Assembly: GCA_004210455.1 (NCBI GenBank)
Contig: SEFA01000006.1
Coordinates: 1 to 64,000, forward strand
Direction of reading: 5' to 3'
Source of the DNA: Rubrivivax sp.
GTDB lineage: Bacteria > Pseudomonadota > Gammaproteobacteria > Burkholderiales > Burkholderiaceae_C
DNA length: 64,000 nucleotides
The notes beneath the pieces are model-generated. The model was given only the letters and a program-made list of their open reading frames with translations. It ran no database searches and was not told the origin of the DNA. Positions within the stretch are counted from its first letter, which is position 1. Each line of letters starts with the position of its first letter. A program made the position numbers and the translations under genes. Of the stretch, positions 1 to 8,590 are shown piece after piece.

Positions 1-227
1 CGCGGCCTTCCGGCGTGAAGGGCGAGCGGGAGGCCACCTTCACGGCCGCGAGCAGGCGCGGTCGTTCGGGTCGGCCGGGCGGCTCGGTGTCGGGGGCGAG
101 GCGGGCGGCGGTGTCGAGCGTGACCGCGTCGCCCCCGACACCGAGCCGCCCGGCCGACCCGAACGACCGCGCCTGCTCGCGGCCGTGAAGGTGGCCTCCC
201 GCTCGCCCTTCACGCCGGAAGGCCGCG
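1..227. repeat. Perfect 99-bp inverted repeat at window edge
   Basis: Bases 1-99 are the exact reverse complement of 129-227, separated by a 29-nt spacer (100-128). The right arm is in frame with the DUF455 gene that follows, so it is probably the authentic chromosomal copy. The left arm begins exactly at base 1. A perfect, very GC-rich palindrome ending at the sequence edge is typical of a fold-back read or contig-end artefact rather than a biological element. Confidence 0.9.
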
Positions 228-793
228 CGGCGCTGATCCATGCGATCGCGCACATCGAGTTCAACGCGATCAACCTGGCGCTGGACGCGGTCTGGCGCTT
301 CCCCGGCATGCCGCGCGCGTACTACCTGGACTGGCTGCAGGTCGCGTCCGAGGAGGCGCTGCACTTCACGCTGCTGGACGAGCATCTGCGCGGCCTCGGC
401 AAGTCCTACGGCGACTTCGACGCGCACGACGGGCTGTGGACGATGGCGATGCGCACGGCGGGCGATGTGCTCGCGCGCATGGCGCTGGTGCCGCGCACGC
501 TGGAAGCGCGCGGGCTGGACGCGACACCGCCGCTCCAGGCGAAGTTCGCGAAGGCCGGCGACGTCCGCGCGGTGGAGATCCTCGACGTGATCCTGCGCGA
601 CGAGGTCGGCCACGTCCGCATCGGCAACCACTGGTACCGCCACCTGTGCCGCGAGCGCGGGTTGGATCCGCTGACGCTGTACCCCGAGCTCGTCGAGCGC
701 TACGAGGCGCCGAGGCTGCGCCCGCCGTTCAACGTCGAGGCGCGCAGCGCCGCCGGCTTCAGCGACGAAGAGATCGCCTACCTGAGCAGTTGA
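128..793 (+). CDS. DUF455 family ferritin-like protein, 5' truncated
   Basis: The frame is open from within the inverted repeat to the stop at 791-793, about 221 codons. DUF455 proteins are usually about 270-280 residues, so roughly the first 50 residues are missing. The ferritin-like helical core shows the metal-ligand pattern: HIEFNAINLALD, then EEALHF, then DEVGHV, the Glu/His pairs of a di-iron four-helix bundle. A GTG at 185 could serve as a start but lies inside the conserved region, so the true start is probably lost at the window edge. The function of DUF455 is not established; some members sit near tRNA-hydroxylase-like oxidases. Confidence 0.85.
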   Translation, partial: VAPDTEPPGRPERPRLLAAVKVASRSPFTPEGRAALIHAIAHIEFNAINLALDAVWRFPGMPRAYYLDWLQVASEEALHFTLLDEHLRGLGKSYGDFDAHDGLWTMAMRTAGDVLARMALVPRTLEARGLDATPPLQAKFAKAGDVRAVEILDVILRDEVGHVRIGNHWYRHLCRERGLDPLTLYPELVERYEAPRLRPPFNVEARSAAGFSDEEIAYLSS

Positions 794-914
794 CGGCCGC
801 GCTGCCTGCAAACTTCGGCGAAAGCTGATGCTGCAAGCCTCCCCTGCCGGCCCAAGAAGGCTGACCCGCCCGTGCCATCCGGCGCGGGCGCCGAGATCCC
901 CGACACTCCCGCCC

Positions 915-1808
915 ATGACCCGCATCCAAGCCAACCTGCTGCTGACCCTCATCGCGATGATCTGGGGCTCGGCCTTCGTCGCCCAGGCCCACGGCATGGA
1001 GAGCATCGGTCCGATGATGTTCACCGGCATCCGCTTCCTGATCGGCGCGCTGGTGGTGCTGCCGCTGATCGTGCGCGAGCGCCGCGCCCCGGGCGCGACG
1101 GTGCTGTGCGGCCGCGACGCGCTGAAGATCATGGGACTGGGCGCGCTGCTGACCACGGGCGCGGCGCTGCAGCAGATCGGCATCCAGTACACGTCGGTGA
1201 CCAACGCCGGTTTCCTGACCGCGCTGTACGTGCCGCTGGTGCCGCTGCTGGGCTGGCTGGTGCTGCGCCACCTGCCGCACTGGTCGGTGTGGCCGGGGGC
1301 GTTGGCCTGCCTGGTGGGCGCCTTCCTGCTGTCGGGCGCGCACGAATTGAACATCGGCGCGGGCGACGCCTGGGTCATCGCGTCCTCGCTGCCCTGGGCC
1401 GTGCATGTGCTCCTCGTGGGCATGGTCGCCGACCGGATGAACGCGCCGTTCACCGTGGCGGGCGGACAGTTCCTGTTCTGCGGCGTGGTCGCCCTGGTCT
1501 GGGCGCTGTGCTTCGAGTCGTGGAGCTGGGCCGGCATCCAGGCCGCCGCGGGGCCGATCCTGTACACCGGCGTGCTGTCGGTGGGCGTCGCTTTCACGGG
1601 CCAGGTCGTCGCGCAGCGCTACGCGCATGCCGCGGACGCCGCGATCATCCTGTCGTCCGAGACGCTGTTCGCCGCCGTCTTCGGTTACCTGATGATGGGC
1701 GACCGCCTCAACGGCGCCGGGCTGCTGGGCTGCGCGCTGATCCTCGGCGCGATGCTGCTGATCCAGCTGCTGCCGATGCTGCGCGTGCTGCGTCCGCGCA
1801 CGGCCTGA
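915..1808 (+). CDS. DMT-superfamily EamA transporter
   Basis: A 297-residue inner-membrane protein with about ten hydrophobic helices in two five-helix EamA repeats. It begins MTRIQANLLLTLIAMIWGSAF, with the AMIWGSAF motif typical of helix 1. The length matches drug/metabolite exporters. The frame is open further upstream to 828, but the ATG at 915 starts directly before the first helix and is preferred. The substrate cannot be read from sequence; relatives export amino acids, nucleosides or toxic metabolites. It follows the DUF455 gene by 121 bp and is convergent with the Lrp/AsnC gene. Confidence 0.85.
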   Translation: MTRIQANLLLTLIAMIWGSAFVAQAHGMESIGPMMFTGIRFLIGALVVLPLIVRERRAPGATVLCGRDALKIMGLGALLTTGAALQQIGIQYTSVTNAGFLTALYVPLVPLLGWLVLRHLPHWSVWPGALACLVGAFLLSGAHELNIGAGDAWVIASSLPWAVHVLLVGMVADRMNAPFTVAGGQFLFCGVVALVWALCFESWSWAGIQAAAGPILYTGVLSVGVAFTGQVVAQRYAHAADAAIILSSETLFAAVFGYLMMGDRLNGAGLLGCALILGAMLLIQLLPMLRVLRPRTA

Positions 1809-1859
1809 CCCTCCGCGCGGAATTCAGATCCAGCGCTCACTCCAACGCTCAGTCCACGC

Positions 1860-2333
1860 TCATTCCAAGGGGAAGGCGCTCGTCTTCTTGACCGTGCGCA
1901 GCACCAGCATCGAGTTCGCCTTCGCCACGCCCGGCAGCTGCATGAGCACGTGGGTATGCAGGCGCTCCAGGTCCTCGGCGTCCTTGTAGGCGAAGCGCAG
2001 CAGGTAGTCGTTGCTGCCGGCGACGTAGAAGCAGTCGAGGATGTCCGGTGCGTCCTTCACGGCCTGCTCGAACTCGGCCAGCGCGGCGGGCGTCATGCGT
2101 TCGACGTTGACGATGGTCCAGCTCGTCCCCGGCTTGCCGATCGCCTTCGGGTTGAGCAGCGCGACGACGCGGTCGATCACGCCGGAGTCCTCCAGCCGCT
2201 TCACCCGCCGCAGGCAGGCCGACGGCGAGAGATGGACCTGTTGCGCGAGGTCCTGATTCGAGATGCGCGCATCGCGCTGCAAGACCGCGAGGATCGCGCG
2301 GTCGATCGCATCCAGTTGCACTTCCTTGATCAT
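1860..2333 (-). CDS. Lrp/AsnC family transcriptional regulator
   Basis: A 157-residue protein with an N-terminal winged HTH (LDAIDRAILAVLQRDARIS, then SPSACLRRVKRLEDSG) and a C-terminal RAM ligand-binding domain (VAGSNDYLLRF). Such proteins form octamers or hexadecamers and respond to amino acids. It is divergent from the aminotransferase at 2510, so local control of that gene in response to an amino-acid or omega-amino-acid ligand is likely (inference). Start chosen at MIKEVQLD; in-frame ATGs at 2342 and 2363 would add a few residues. Confidence 0.9.
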   Translation of the reverse strand: MIKEVQLDAIDRAILAVLQRDARISNQDLAQQVHLSPSACLRRVKRLEDSGVIDRVVALLNPKAIGKPGTSWTIVNVERMTPAALAEFEQAVKDAPDILDCFYVAGSNDYLLRFAYKDAEDLERLHTHVLMQLPGVAKANSMLVLRTVKKTSAFPLE

Positions 2334-2509
2334 GGACAGCATTCTGTTCGAAGAATTTTCCAAAGCGCCGCATCGGATTGCGTCATCGCGGGTTTTCCCG
2401 CCGCCGGAACGCTCACCGATTGCGCGCGCGCTTGCCTAGACTGGGACCATCGCCCAGCCCCTCGCTGAGCCCATCGATCACGCGCGCCGAGCGCGCTCCG
2501 GGAGTCCTC
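2334..2509. promoter_or_regulatory. Divergent regulator/aminotransferase control region
   Basis: This 176-bp gap separates two divergent starts and must hold both promoters. It contains a small inverted repeat at 2388-2401 (GCGGG, TTTT, CCCGC) about 110 bp upstream of the aminotransferase start, and an A/T-rich stretch around 2341-2365 next to the regulator start. No -35/-10 pair is convincing by eye. Operators of the adjacent Lrp/AsnC protein are expected here from the usual arrangement. Confidence 0.35.
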
Positions 2510-3829
2510 ATGTCCACCCCTGCCCGCCCCGATCTCGACGCCTACTGGATGCCGTTCACGGCGAACCGCCAGTTCAAGCAGGCGCCGCGCCTGCTGACGC
2601 GTGCCGACGGCATGTTCTTCACCGACGACCAGGGGCGGCAGATCCTGGACGGCGTCGCGGGCCTGTGGTGCGTGAACGCGGGCCACAACCGGCCTCGCAT
2701 CGTGAAGGCGATCCAGGAGCAGGCGGCGGAACTCGACTTCGCGCCGCCCTTCCAGATGGCGCATCCGAAGGCGTTCGAGCTGGCCTCCCTGCTGGCGGAA
2801 ATCGCGCCGGGGGGGATGAACAAGGTGTTCTTCACCAACTCCGGCTCGGAGTCGGTGGAGACCGCTCTGAAGATCGCGCTCGCGTACCACCGCGTCCGCG
2901 GCGAGGGCCAACGCACGCGCCTGATCGGCCGCGAGCGCGGCTACCACGGCGTCAACTTCGGCGGCATGTCGGTCGGCGGCATGGTTGCGAACCGGAAGAT
3001 GTTCGGCTCGCTGCTGTCCGGCGTCGACCACCTGCGCCACACGCACGACATCGGACGCAATGCCTTCAGCGTCGGCCTGCCGCCGCACGGCGCGGAACTG
3101 GCCGACGACCTGGAACGGATGGTCGCGCTGCACGACCCGTCGACGATCGCCGCGGTGATCGTGGAGCCGGTGGCCGGCTCGGCCGGCGTGCTGATCCCGC
3201 CGCAGGGCTACCTGCAGCGCCTGCGCGAGATCTGCGACAAGCACGGCATCCTGCTGATCTTCGACGAGGTCATCACCGGTTTCGGCCGCACGGGCAGCCC
3301 GTTCGCGGCTCAGACCTTCGGCGTCACGCCGGACCTGATGACGGTCGCCAAGGGCCTGACCAACGGCTGCGTGCCGATGGGCGCGGTGTTCGCGCAGCAG
3401 CGCATCCACGACACCTTCATGACCGGGCCGGAACACCTGATCGAGTTCTTCCACGGGTACACGTATTCGGCGCATCCGCTGGCGTGCGCGGCGGGCCTCG
3501 CGACGCTGGACACCTACGCGGAGGAAGGCCTGCTGACGCGGGCGTCGGAGCTGCAAGGCTACTTCGCCGAGCAGCTCCACTCGCTGCGCGGCGAGCCCCA
3601 TGTCATCGACGTGCGCAACCTCGGCCTGGTCGGCGGCGTCGAGCTGTCGCCACGCGCAGGCGAGCCGACCAAGCGCGCGTTCGAGACCTTCCTCGACTGC
3701 TGGCAGCAAGGCGTGCTGATCCGGACCACGGGCGACATCCTGGCGCTGTCGCCGCCGTTGATCGCTGAACGCGAACAGCTCGACCGGATGATCGACGCGA
3801 TCCGGGTGGCGTTGCGGCGGTTGAAGTGA
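2510..3829 (+). CDS. Omega-amino acid--pyruvate aminotransferase (class III)
   Basis: A 439-residue PLP enzyme of the class III aminotransferase family. It shows the PLP phosphate contact region NSGSESVETALK, the DEVITGFGRTG segment carrying the pyridine-nitrogen aspartate, and the Schiff-base lysine in TVAKGLTNG (about Lys281). The N-terminus (DAYWMPFTANRQFK) and length fit beta-alanine:pyruvate / omega-amino acid transaminases. The likely reaction is omega-amino acid (such as beta-alanine) plus pyruvate to semialdehyde plus alanine, in the cytoplasm. The divergent Lrp/AsnC gene is the probable regulator. Exact substrate is uncertain. Confidence 0.88.
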   Translation: MSTPARPDLDAYWMPFTANRQFKQAPRLLTRADGMFFTDDQGRQILDGVAGLWCVNAGHNRPRIVKAIQEQAAELDFAPPFQMAHPKAFELASLLAEIAPGGMNKVFFTNSGSESVETALKIALAYHRVRGEGQRTRLIGRERGYHGVNFGGMSVGGMVANRKMFGSLLSGVDHLRHTHDIGRNAFSVGLPPHGAELADDLERMVALHDPSTIAAVIVEPVAGSAGVLIPPQGYLQRLREICDKHGILLIFDEVITGFGRTGSPFAAQTFGVTPDLMTVAKGLTNGCVPMGAVFAQQRIHDTFMTGPEHLIEFFHGYTYSAHPLACAAGLATLDTYAEEGLLTRASELQGYFAEQLHSLRGEPHVIDVRNLGLVGGVELSPRAGEPTKRAFETFLDCWQQGVLIRTTGDILALSPPLIAEREQLDRMIDAIRVALRRLK

Positions 3830-3922
3830 GGCTGTATTCCACCTGCCTCGACTCAGGCGTTGGCCGCCAGAGCGCAGGGCCTTGGCGTCAAGCGCCAAAA
3901 CCCCGCGCCCTGCCGTCCCCGA

Positions 3923-4363
3923 TCACCTGCTGACTGCTCTGAGTTCTTTGCGGACGACGAGCTTGAGGCCTGACCACACGTCGCTCACGGCGCAGACCTT
4001 GACGTCGACCCAGCCGAGCGGCAGGCACTCCTCGCGGATGATGTCCTCGGTGATCGTGGTCGGCACCTTCGAGGCCTTCTTCGGCCACGAGATCCACAGC
4101 GCCGCAACGTCACGCAGCTTCATGCGCAAGACCTTCAACTGATGCGCGAGGTCCTCGCGCTCGACGAGGAACACGTGCGCGATATCGACCTGGGTCGACG
4201 GCTGCTTCGCGCGCGTGACACCCTCGGGCATCGGCGCGAGCCAGTCCTCGTAGCCCTCGGGCGCACTCAAGGTCCACAGCGTGCTGCCCGCCTGGATCCC
4301 CAGCTTGCGTGCGAGGGGCGTTCCCGAGTAACCCGCCGCCGTCGCTCCCACCCCTGTCGCCAT
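3923..4363 (-). CDS. DUF3052 domain protein
   Basis: A 146-residue soluble protein starting MATGVGATAAGYSGTPLARK, which matches the characteristic N-terminus of DUF3052 proteins (GYSGTPLxxKLGI). The C-terminal half carries the family's WISWPKKASK and tail motifs. Function is unknown, and no catalytic residues can be named. The frame is open to 4426, but the ATG at 4363 fits the family start. It is divergent from the EamA exporter at 4401 with only a 37-bp gap. Confidence 0.8.
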   Translation of the reverse strand: MATGVGATAAGYSGTPLARKLGIQAGSTLWTLSAPEGYEDWLAPMPEGVTRAKQPSTQVDIAHVFLVEREDLAHQLKVLRMKLRDVAALWISWPKKASKVPTTITEDIIREECLPLGWVDVKVCAVSDVWSGLKLVVRKELRAVSR

Positions 4364-4400
4364 GTCTGAGCCCTCCCTGCGTCGGGCATCATCACCCACC

Positions 4401-5384
4401 ATGTCCAACGCCACAACCGACCGCACACCCGCTACCGCCGCGGCCGACGCAAGCGCCGATGGCGCGCAAGGCCACCACGGCCACCACGGCCACCACGTCC
4501 CGTGGCTCTCCTACCTCAGCCTGGCCGCGAGCACCAGCGTGATCGGCAGCTACGTCGGACTGTCCAAGCTGCTGGTCGTCGTGTTCCCGGTGTTCCTGCT
4601 GGCCTGGCTGCGCTTCGGCATGGCCGCCGTGTTCATGCTGCCCTGGCTCAAGCGCGGTCCGACCGAGAAGCCGCTCACCGGCCGCACGCGCTTCCTGCTT
4701 TTCCTCGAATCGTTCTTCGGGAACTTCCTGTTCTCGATCTGCCTGCTGTTCGGGATGAAACACAGCTCGGCCGTCGTGGCCGGCGTGATCATGGCCGGGA
4801 TCCCGGCGACCGTCGCGCTGATGAGCTGGATCTTCCTGCGCGAACGCATCGCGCCGCGCACGCTGTTCGGCATCGCGATGGCGGTCGGCGGCATTGCGAT
4901 GGTCGCGCTCAGCAAGCACGGCGACAGCGCCGGAGCCGCGACCTCCGGCCTCGGCGCGCTGCTGCTGGTGGGGGCCATGTGTTGCGAGGCCTGCTACGTC
5001 GTCATCGGCAAGCACCTGACCGCCGACCTGCCGCCGCGGCGCATCAGCGCGTTGATCAACCTCTGGGGCCTGGCGCTCGTGACGCCGCTGGGCCTGTGGC
5101 AGGCCGTCGATTTCGATTTCGGCACCGTCGCCCTCAAGGACTGGGGCCTGCTGCTCTTCTACGCGATCGCCGCCAGCACCGTGACCGTCTGGCTGTGGAT
5201 GAAGGGCCTGCAGCACGTCAGCGCCGCCAAGGCCGGGGTCTTCATGGTCTTCCTGCCGATCTCGGCCGCGCTGATCGGCCTGATCTTCCTCGGCGAGCAG
5301 ATGAACGGCATCCAGATGCTCGCCTATGCGCTGGCGCTGGGCGGCGTCGTGCTGGCCACCTGGCCGGGACGCGCCCCGTCCTGA
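4401..5384 (+). CDS. DMT-superfamily EamA transporter with His-rich N-terminus
   Basis: A 327-residue membrane protein with about ten transmembrane helices in two EamA halves. Before helix 1 there is a roughly 35-residue hydrophilic leader ending in a Gly-His-His repeat (about residues 26-33), which could bind metal or be cytosolic filler. The start at 4401 is used; an in-frame ATG at 4362 overlaps the divergent DUF3052 start. Substrate unknown. It differs clearly in sequence from the exporter at 915, so this is not a recent duplication. Confidence 0.82.
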   Translation: MSNATTDRTPATAAADASADGAQGHHGHHGHHVPWLSYLSLAASTSVIGSYVGLSKLLVVVFPVFLLAWLRFGMAAVFMLPWLKRGPTEKPLTGRTRFLLFLESFFGNFLFSICLLFGMKHSSAVVAGVIMAGIPATVALMSWIFLRERIAPRTLFGIAMAVGGIAMVALSKHGDSAGAATSGLGALLLVGAMCCEACYVVIGKHLTADLPPRRISALINLWGLALVTPLGLWQAVDFDFGTVALKDWGLLLFYAIAASTVTVWLWMKGLQHVSAAKAGVFMVFLPISAALIGLIFLGEQMNGIQMLAYALALGGVVLATWPGRAPS

Positions 5385-5597
5385 CGACCGTCAGCTGCCG
5401 CCATCGACGGCCACCAATCGGACCTGCGGCGGGCTCGCGGCATGCCCGCCGGAAGATCCAACCGGTCTTTTCCGGGATTACACCGGTCTCCATCTAGTTT
5501 TACTACCAATGTAATACCATTCGGAGATCCGGCCCGCTAAGATGGGTCGATCGAACTTGCCCGGTCGGCTGACGTCCGGGCCGCCAACGCCCCGCCG

Positions 5598-6539
5598 ATG
5601 AACGCGAACGCCCCTTCTCCGGTTCCTACGCCAGGTTTTCCGACCACCGTCAGCCCCGCTGCCAGCCAGGCCGAATGGGAAAGCTGGATGGCCAGCTGGT
5701 ATGCGGTCCTGCGCCAACCCGTGCGTACCGGTGTGAGTCCTTTGGCATCCGAGTCGACGCCTGCTTCGGTCCCGGCTGGTTCCGGTACCAAGCCGCCGCA
5801 CGTGCTGGTCTTCGCGCCGCATCCGGACGACGAATGCATCGTCGGCGCGCTGCCGCTGCGGCTTCGGCAGGAAGCGGGCTGGCGTGTCACCAACATCGCG
5901 GTCACCCTGGGCAGCAGGCAGGACCGCCGCGCCGAGCGCTGGAAGGAACTCGGCGCCGCGTGCGACGTGCTGGGCTTCGACCTGCGCCTGCTGGCCGCGG
6001 ACGGCTTCGAGCAGGTGAAGCCCGAAGCCGCCGACGCGCGCACGCCGCTGTGGCAGCAGCAGGTCCGGCTGGTGGCCGAACTGCTGGTCGCCGAGAAGCC
6101 GGCGCTGATCCTGGTGCCGCACGCCGGCGACGGCATCCCGACGCACATCGGCGTGCACCTGCTGGTGAGCGAGGCGCTCGCTCAGGCGAAGATCTCCACC
6201 GTCTTCGCCCACACCGAGTTCTGGGCCACGCAGCCCTCGCCGACGACGCTCGTCGAAACCGGCCAGCGCGACACCGCGCTGCTGGTGCGGGCGCTGGCCT
6301 GCCACCACGGCGAGATCGCCCGCAATCCGTATCACCTGCGCCTGCCGGCCTGGATGGCCGACAACGTGCGCCGCGGCGGCGAGCTGCTCGCCGGTCCGGG
6401 CGAAGCGCCGCCGGACTTCGCCTTCGGCACGCTGTACCGGCTGACGCGCTGGGTCGACGGCGTCCCCGCCGGCGAACTGCCGAACACGCACTGGTGCTGC
6501 GACGCGGCACTCGACCCGGACGCACTCCTCGGCGGCTGA
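5598..6539 (+). CDS. PIG-L (LmbE-like) family deacetylase
   Basis: A 313-residue protein with the zinc-binding HPDDE motif at about residues 75-79 in VLVFAPHPDDE, and a second histidine in the IPTHIGVH segment, as in PIG-L/LmbE N-acetyl-sugar deacetylases (MshB, BshB, PIG-L). About 65 Ala/Pro-rich residues precede the domain. The substrate is probably an N-acylated sugar conjugate, but nothing nearby identifies it. The 213-bp upstream gap holds an 8-bp direct repeat ACCGGTCT at 5461 and 5482 (21 bp apart, two helical turns), which may be a regulator site. Confidence 0.85.
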   Translation: MNANAPSPVPTPGFPTTVSPAASQAEWESWMASWYAVLRQPVRTGVSPLASESTPASVPAGSGTKPPHVLVFAPHPDDECIVGALPLRLRQEAGWRVTNIAVTLGSRQDRRAERWKELGAACDVLGFDLRLLAADGFEQVKPEAADARTPLWQQQVRLVAELLVAEKPALILVPHAGDGIPTHIGVHLLVSEALAQAKISTVFAHTEFWATQPSPTTLVETGQRDTALLVRALACHHGEIARNPYHLRLPAWMADNVRRGGELLAGPGEAPPDFAFGTLYRLTRWVDGVPAGELPNTHWCCDAALDPDALLGG

Positions 6540-6708
6540 ACTCCGGCCGGACTCGCCTGAACCGAAGGCGGTCGTCCAGCGCTCCGCGCCTCAACTTCAA
6601 CTCATCCCCGCCTGCGCTTTCGGCATACGCGCCGCGCACGCAGGCGCAGTGCGCGGCCTCGCGCGGGCCTATGCTTCGGGTTCCTTTTTCGAGCCCTTCC
6701 GCCACGCC

Positions 6709-7704
6709 ATGAGCGACGCCCGCACCGATCATCCGACCCACCTCCGCATCCACCAGTTCGCCGGCCTGAAGCCTGGTCCCAAGCTGCTGGTGACGGGCGC
6801 CGTGCACGGCAACGAGGTCGCCGGCGTCAACGGCATCCAGCGCGTGCTGGCGATGCTGGACGAGGGCGCGCTGACGCTGCTCAAGGGCACGCTGACGATG
6901 ATTCCGATCGTCAACCCGCTGGCCCACCGCCTGCAGCGCCGCGAAGGCGAGCGCAACCTCAACCGCAACCTGCGCGTCAACCCGATCCCGCAGGACTTCG
7001 AGGACCGCATCGCCAACCGCCTGTGCCCGTGGATCGCCGCCAGCGACGTGCTGCTGGACCTGCACAGCTTCAACAACCCCGGCCCGGCCTTCGCGATGAT
7101 CGGCCCGCGCGACAACGACGGCGAACTGGAGCCCTTCCGCCACCAGGCCGCCGAGAGCGCCCTGGCGATGGCCGTGGGCACCTCGCGCCTGGTCGAGGGC
7201 TGGCTGTCGACGTACGCGCTGGGACTGAAGCGCCGCGCCGACAAGGCGGCGGACGGCTCGCGCAAGATGGCGCTGCAGCAGGACCCGCACTACGGCGTCG
7301 GCACCACCGAATACATGCGCAGCACGGGCGGCTACTGCATCACGCTGGAATGCGGCCAGCACGCCGACCCGCAGGGGCCCGAGGTCGCCTTCAAGGCGAT
7401 CCTGCGCACGCTGGTGCTGCTGGGGATGATCGCGCCGGAGGGCGTCGAACTCGCCGATCCGAAGCGCCCGGTCGAGTGCCTGCAGCTCTATGAGGTCATC
7501 GACCGTGAGAGCATGGACGACACCTTCGCGCGCGCCTGGGCCAGCTTCGACGCGATCGCCGAGGGCGAGCGCATCGGCACCCGCGCCGACGGCACGCCGG
7601 TGCTGGCGCCTTTCGGCGGCCGCATCGTCTTCCCCAACAACAACGCCGAACCCGGCCACGAGTGGTTCTACCTGGCAAAGCCCAGCGACCGCGTGTTGAC
7701 TTGA
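6709..7704 (+). CDS. M14 / succinylglutamate desuccinylase-like zinc deacylase
   Basis: A 331-residue protein with the AstE/aspartoacylase-type zinc motif GAVHGNE, carrying the first His and Glu ligands, and a second His in LLDLHSF. The RNLNRNLR segment matches the substrate-arginine region of the family. Members remove an acyl group from N-acyl amino acids or act as carboxypeptidases. No other arginine-degradation (ast) genes are adjacent, so a generic deacylase call is safer than astE. The start at 6709 gives the family N-terminus; the 22-bp gap to the DsbA-family gene suggests co-transcription. Confidence 0.82.
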   Translation: MSDARTDHPTHLRIHQFAGLKPGPKLLVTGAVHGNEVAGVNGIQRVLAMLDEGALTLLKGTLTMIPIVNPLAHRLQRREGERNLNRNLRVNPIPQDFEDRIANRLCPWIAASDVLLDLHSFNNPGPAFAMIGPRDNDGELEPFRHQAAESALAMAVGTSRLVEGWLSTYALGLKRRADKAADGSRKMALQQDPHYGVGTTEYMRSTGGYCITLECGQHADPQGPEVAFKAILRTLVLLGMIAPEGVELADPKRPVECLQLYEVIDRESMDDTFARAWASFDAIAEGERIGTRADGTPVLAPFGGRIVFPNNNAEPGHEWFYLAKPSDRVLT

Positions 7705-7726
7705 GCTTCTGGCTAGAGTCGGCGGC

Positions 7727-8452
7727 ATGAACGACACCACCGCTTCTTCCGCTGCCTCTTCCGCCCAACCGCTGCAACCCCTGCGCATCGATTTCGTCTC
7801 CGACGTCGCCTGCCCCTGGTGCGCCGTGGGTCTGAAGTCGCTGGAGACCGCCCTCGCCCGCGTGCCGGACGTGAAGGTCGACATCCACTTCCAGCCCTTC
7901 GAGCTGAACCCGCAGATGGTCCCGGAGGGCGAGGACATCGAGGAGCATCTGACGCGCAAGTACCGCTCGACGCCCGAGCAGCGCAAGGACATCCGTGCGC
8001 ATCTGAAGCAGCGTGGCGCCGATGTCGGCTTCACCTTCACCGAAGGCGCGCGCAGCCGCATCTGGAACACCTTCGACGCCCACCGTCTGCTGCACTGGGC
8101 CGGGTTGCAATCGGCGCAGGCGCAGCGCGACCTGAAGCTCGCGCTGCTGACCGCGTATCACACCAACGGCCGGAACCCGGGCGACCGCGAGACGCTGCTC
8201 GACACCGTGCGCGAGATCGGTCTCGATGCCGCGGAAGCGGCGCGCGTGTTCGACAGCGGCGAGTTCGCCGACGAGGTGCGCGAGTCCGAGTCGCTCTGGC
8301 AGAGCCGAGGCATCAGTTCGGTGCCGGCGGTCGTGATCAACGAGAAGTACCTGATCTCCGGCGGCCAGCCGCCGGAGGCGTTCGAGCAGGCGCTGCGTCA
8401 GATCGCCAGCGAACAGCAAGCGCCGGCGTCCGCGTCACCGATGCAAGCATGA
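7727..8452 (+). CDS. DsbA family oxidoreductase (FrnE-like)
   Basis: A 241-residue thioredoxin-fold protein with a CPWC active site at about residues 29-32 (DFVSDVACPWC) and the cis-proline loop near SSVPAVVINEKY. There is no signal peptide, so it is probably cytoplasmic like FrnE/2-hydroxychromene-2-carboxylate isomerase relatives. It likely reduces or isomerises disulfides or acts as a glutathione-dependent isomerase. It lies 22 bp after the M14-like deacylase. Confidence 0.88.
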   Translation: MNDTTASSAASSAQPLQPLRIDFVSDVACPWCAVGLKSLETALARVPDVKVDIHFQPFELNPQMVPEGEDIEEHLTRKYRSTPEQRKDIRAHLKQRGADVGFTFTEGARSRIWNTFDAHRLLHWAGLQSAQAQRDLKLALLTAYHTNGRNPGDRETLLDTVREIGLDAAEAARVFDSGEFADEVRESESLWQSRGISSVPAVVINEKYLISGGQPPEAFEQALRQIASEQQAPASASPMQA

Positions 8453-8516
8453 ACGCAAGGGGGTTGTTCCGCTGCCGGCGCGACCGCCAGACCTGAGACA
8501 ATCCCCGCATCGTTTG

Positions 8517-8548
8517 AACGGGGCCCGCGTCGTCCGCGTGGCCCCGTT
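8517..8548. other. Stem-loop between FrnE-like gene and rdgC
   Basis: A perfect 9-bp inverted repeat (AACGGGGCC at 8517-8525 with GGCCCCGTT at 8540-8548) around a 14-nt loop. No U-run follows on either strand, so it is either a weak or Rho-assisted terminator of the upstream operon or a structure in the rdgC leader, 43 nt before its start. Confidence 0.5.
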
Positions 8549-8590
8549 GTCATTGCTGTCGTCCTGACGTTGTCGCGAGTTGTCGTCCGT

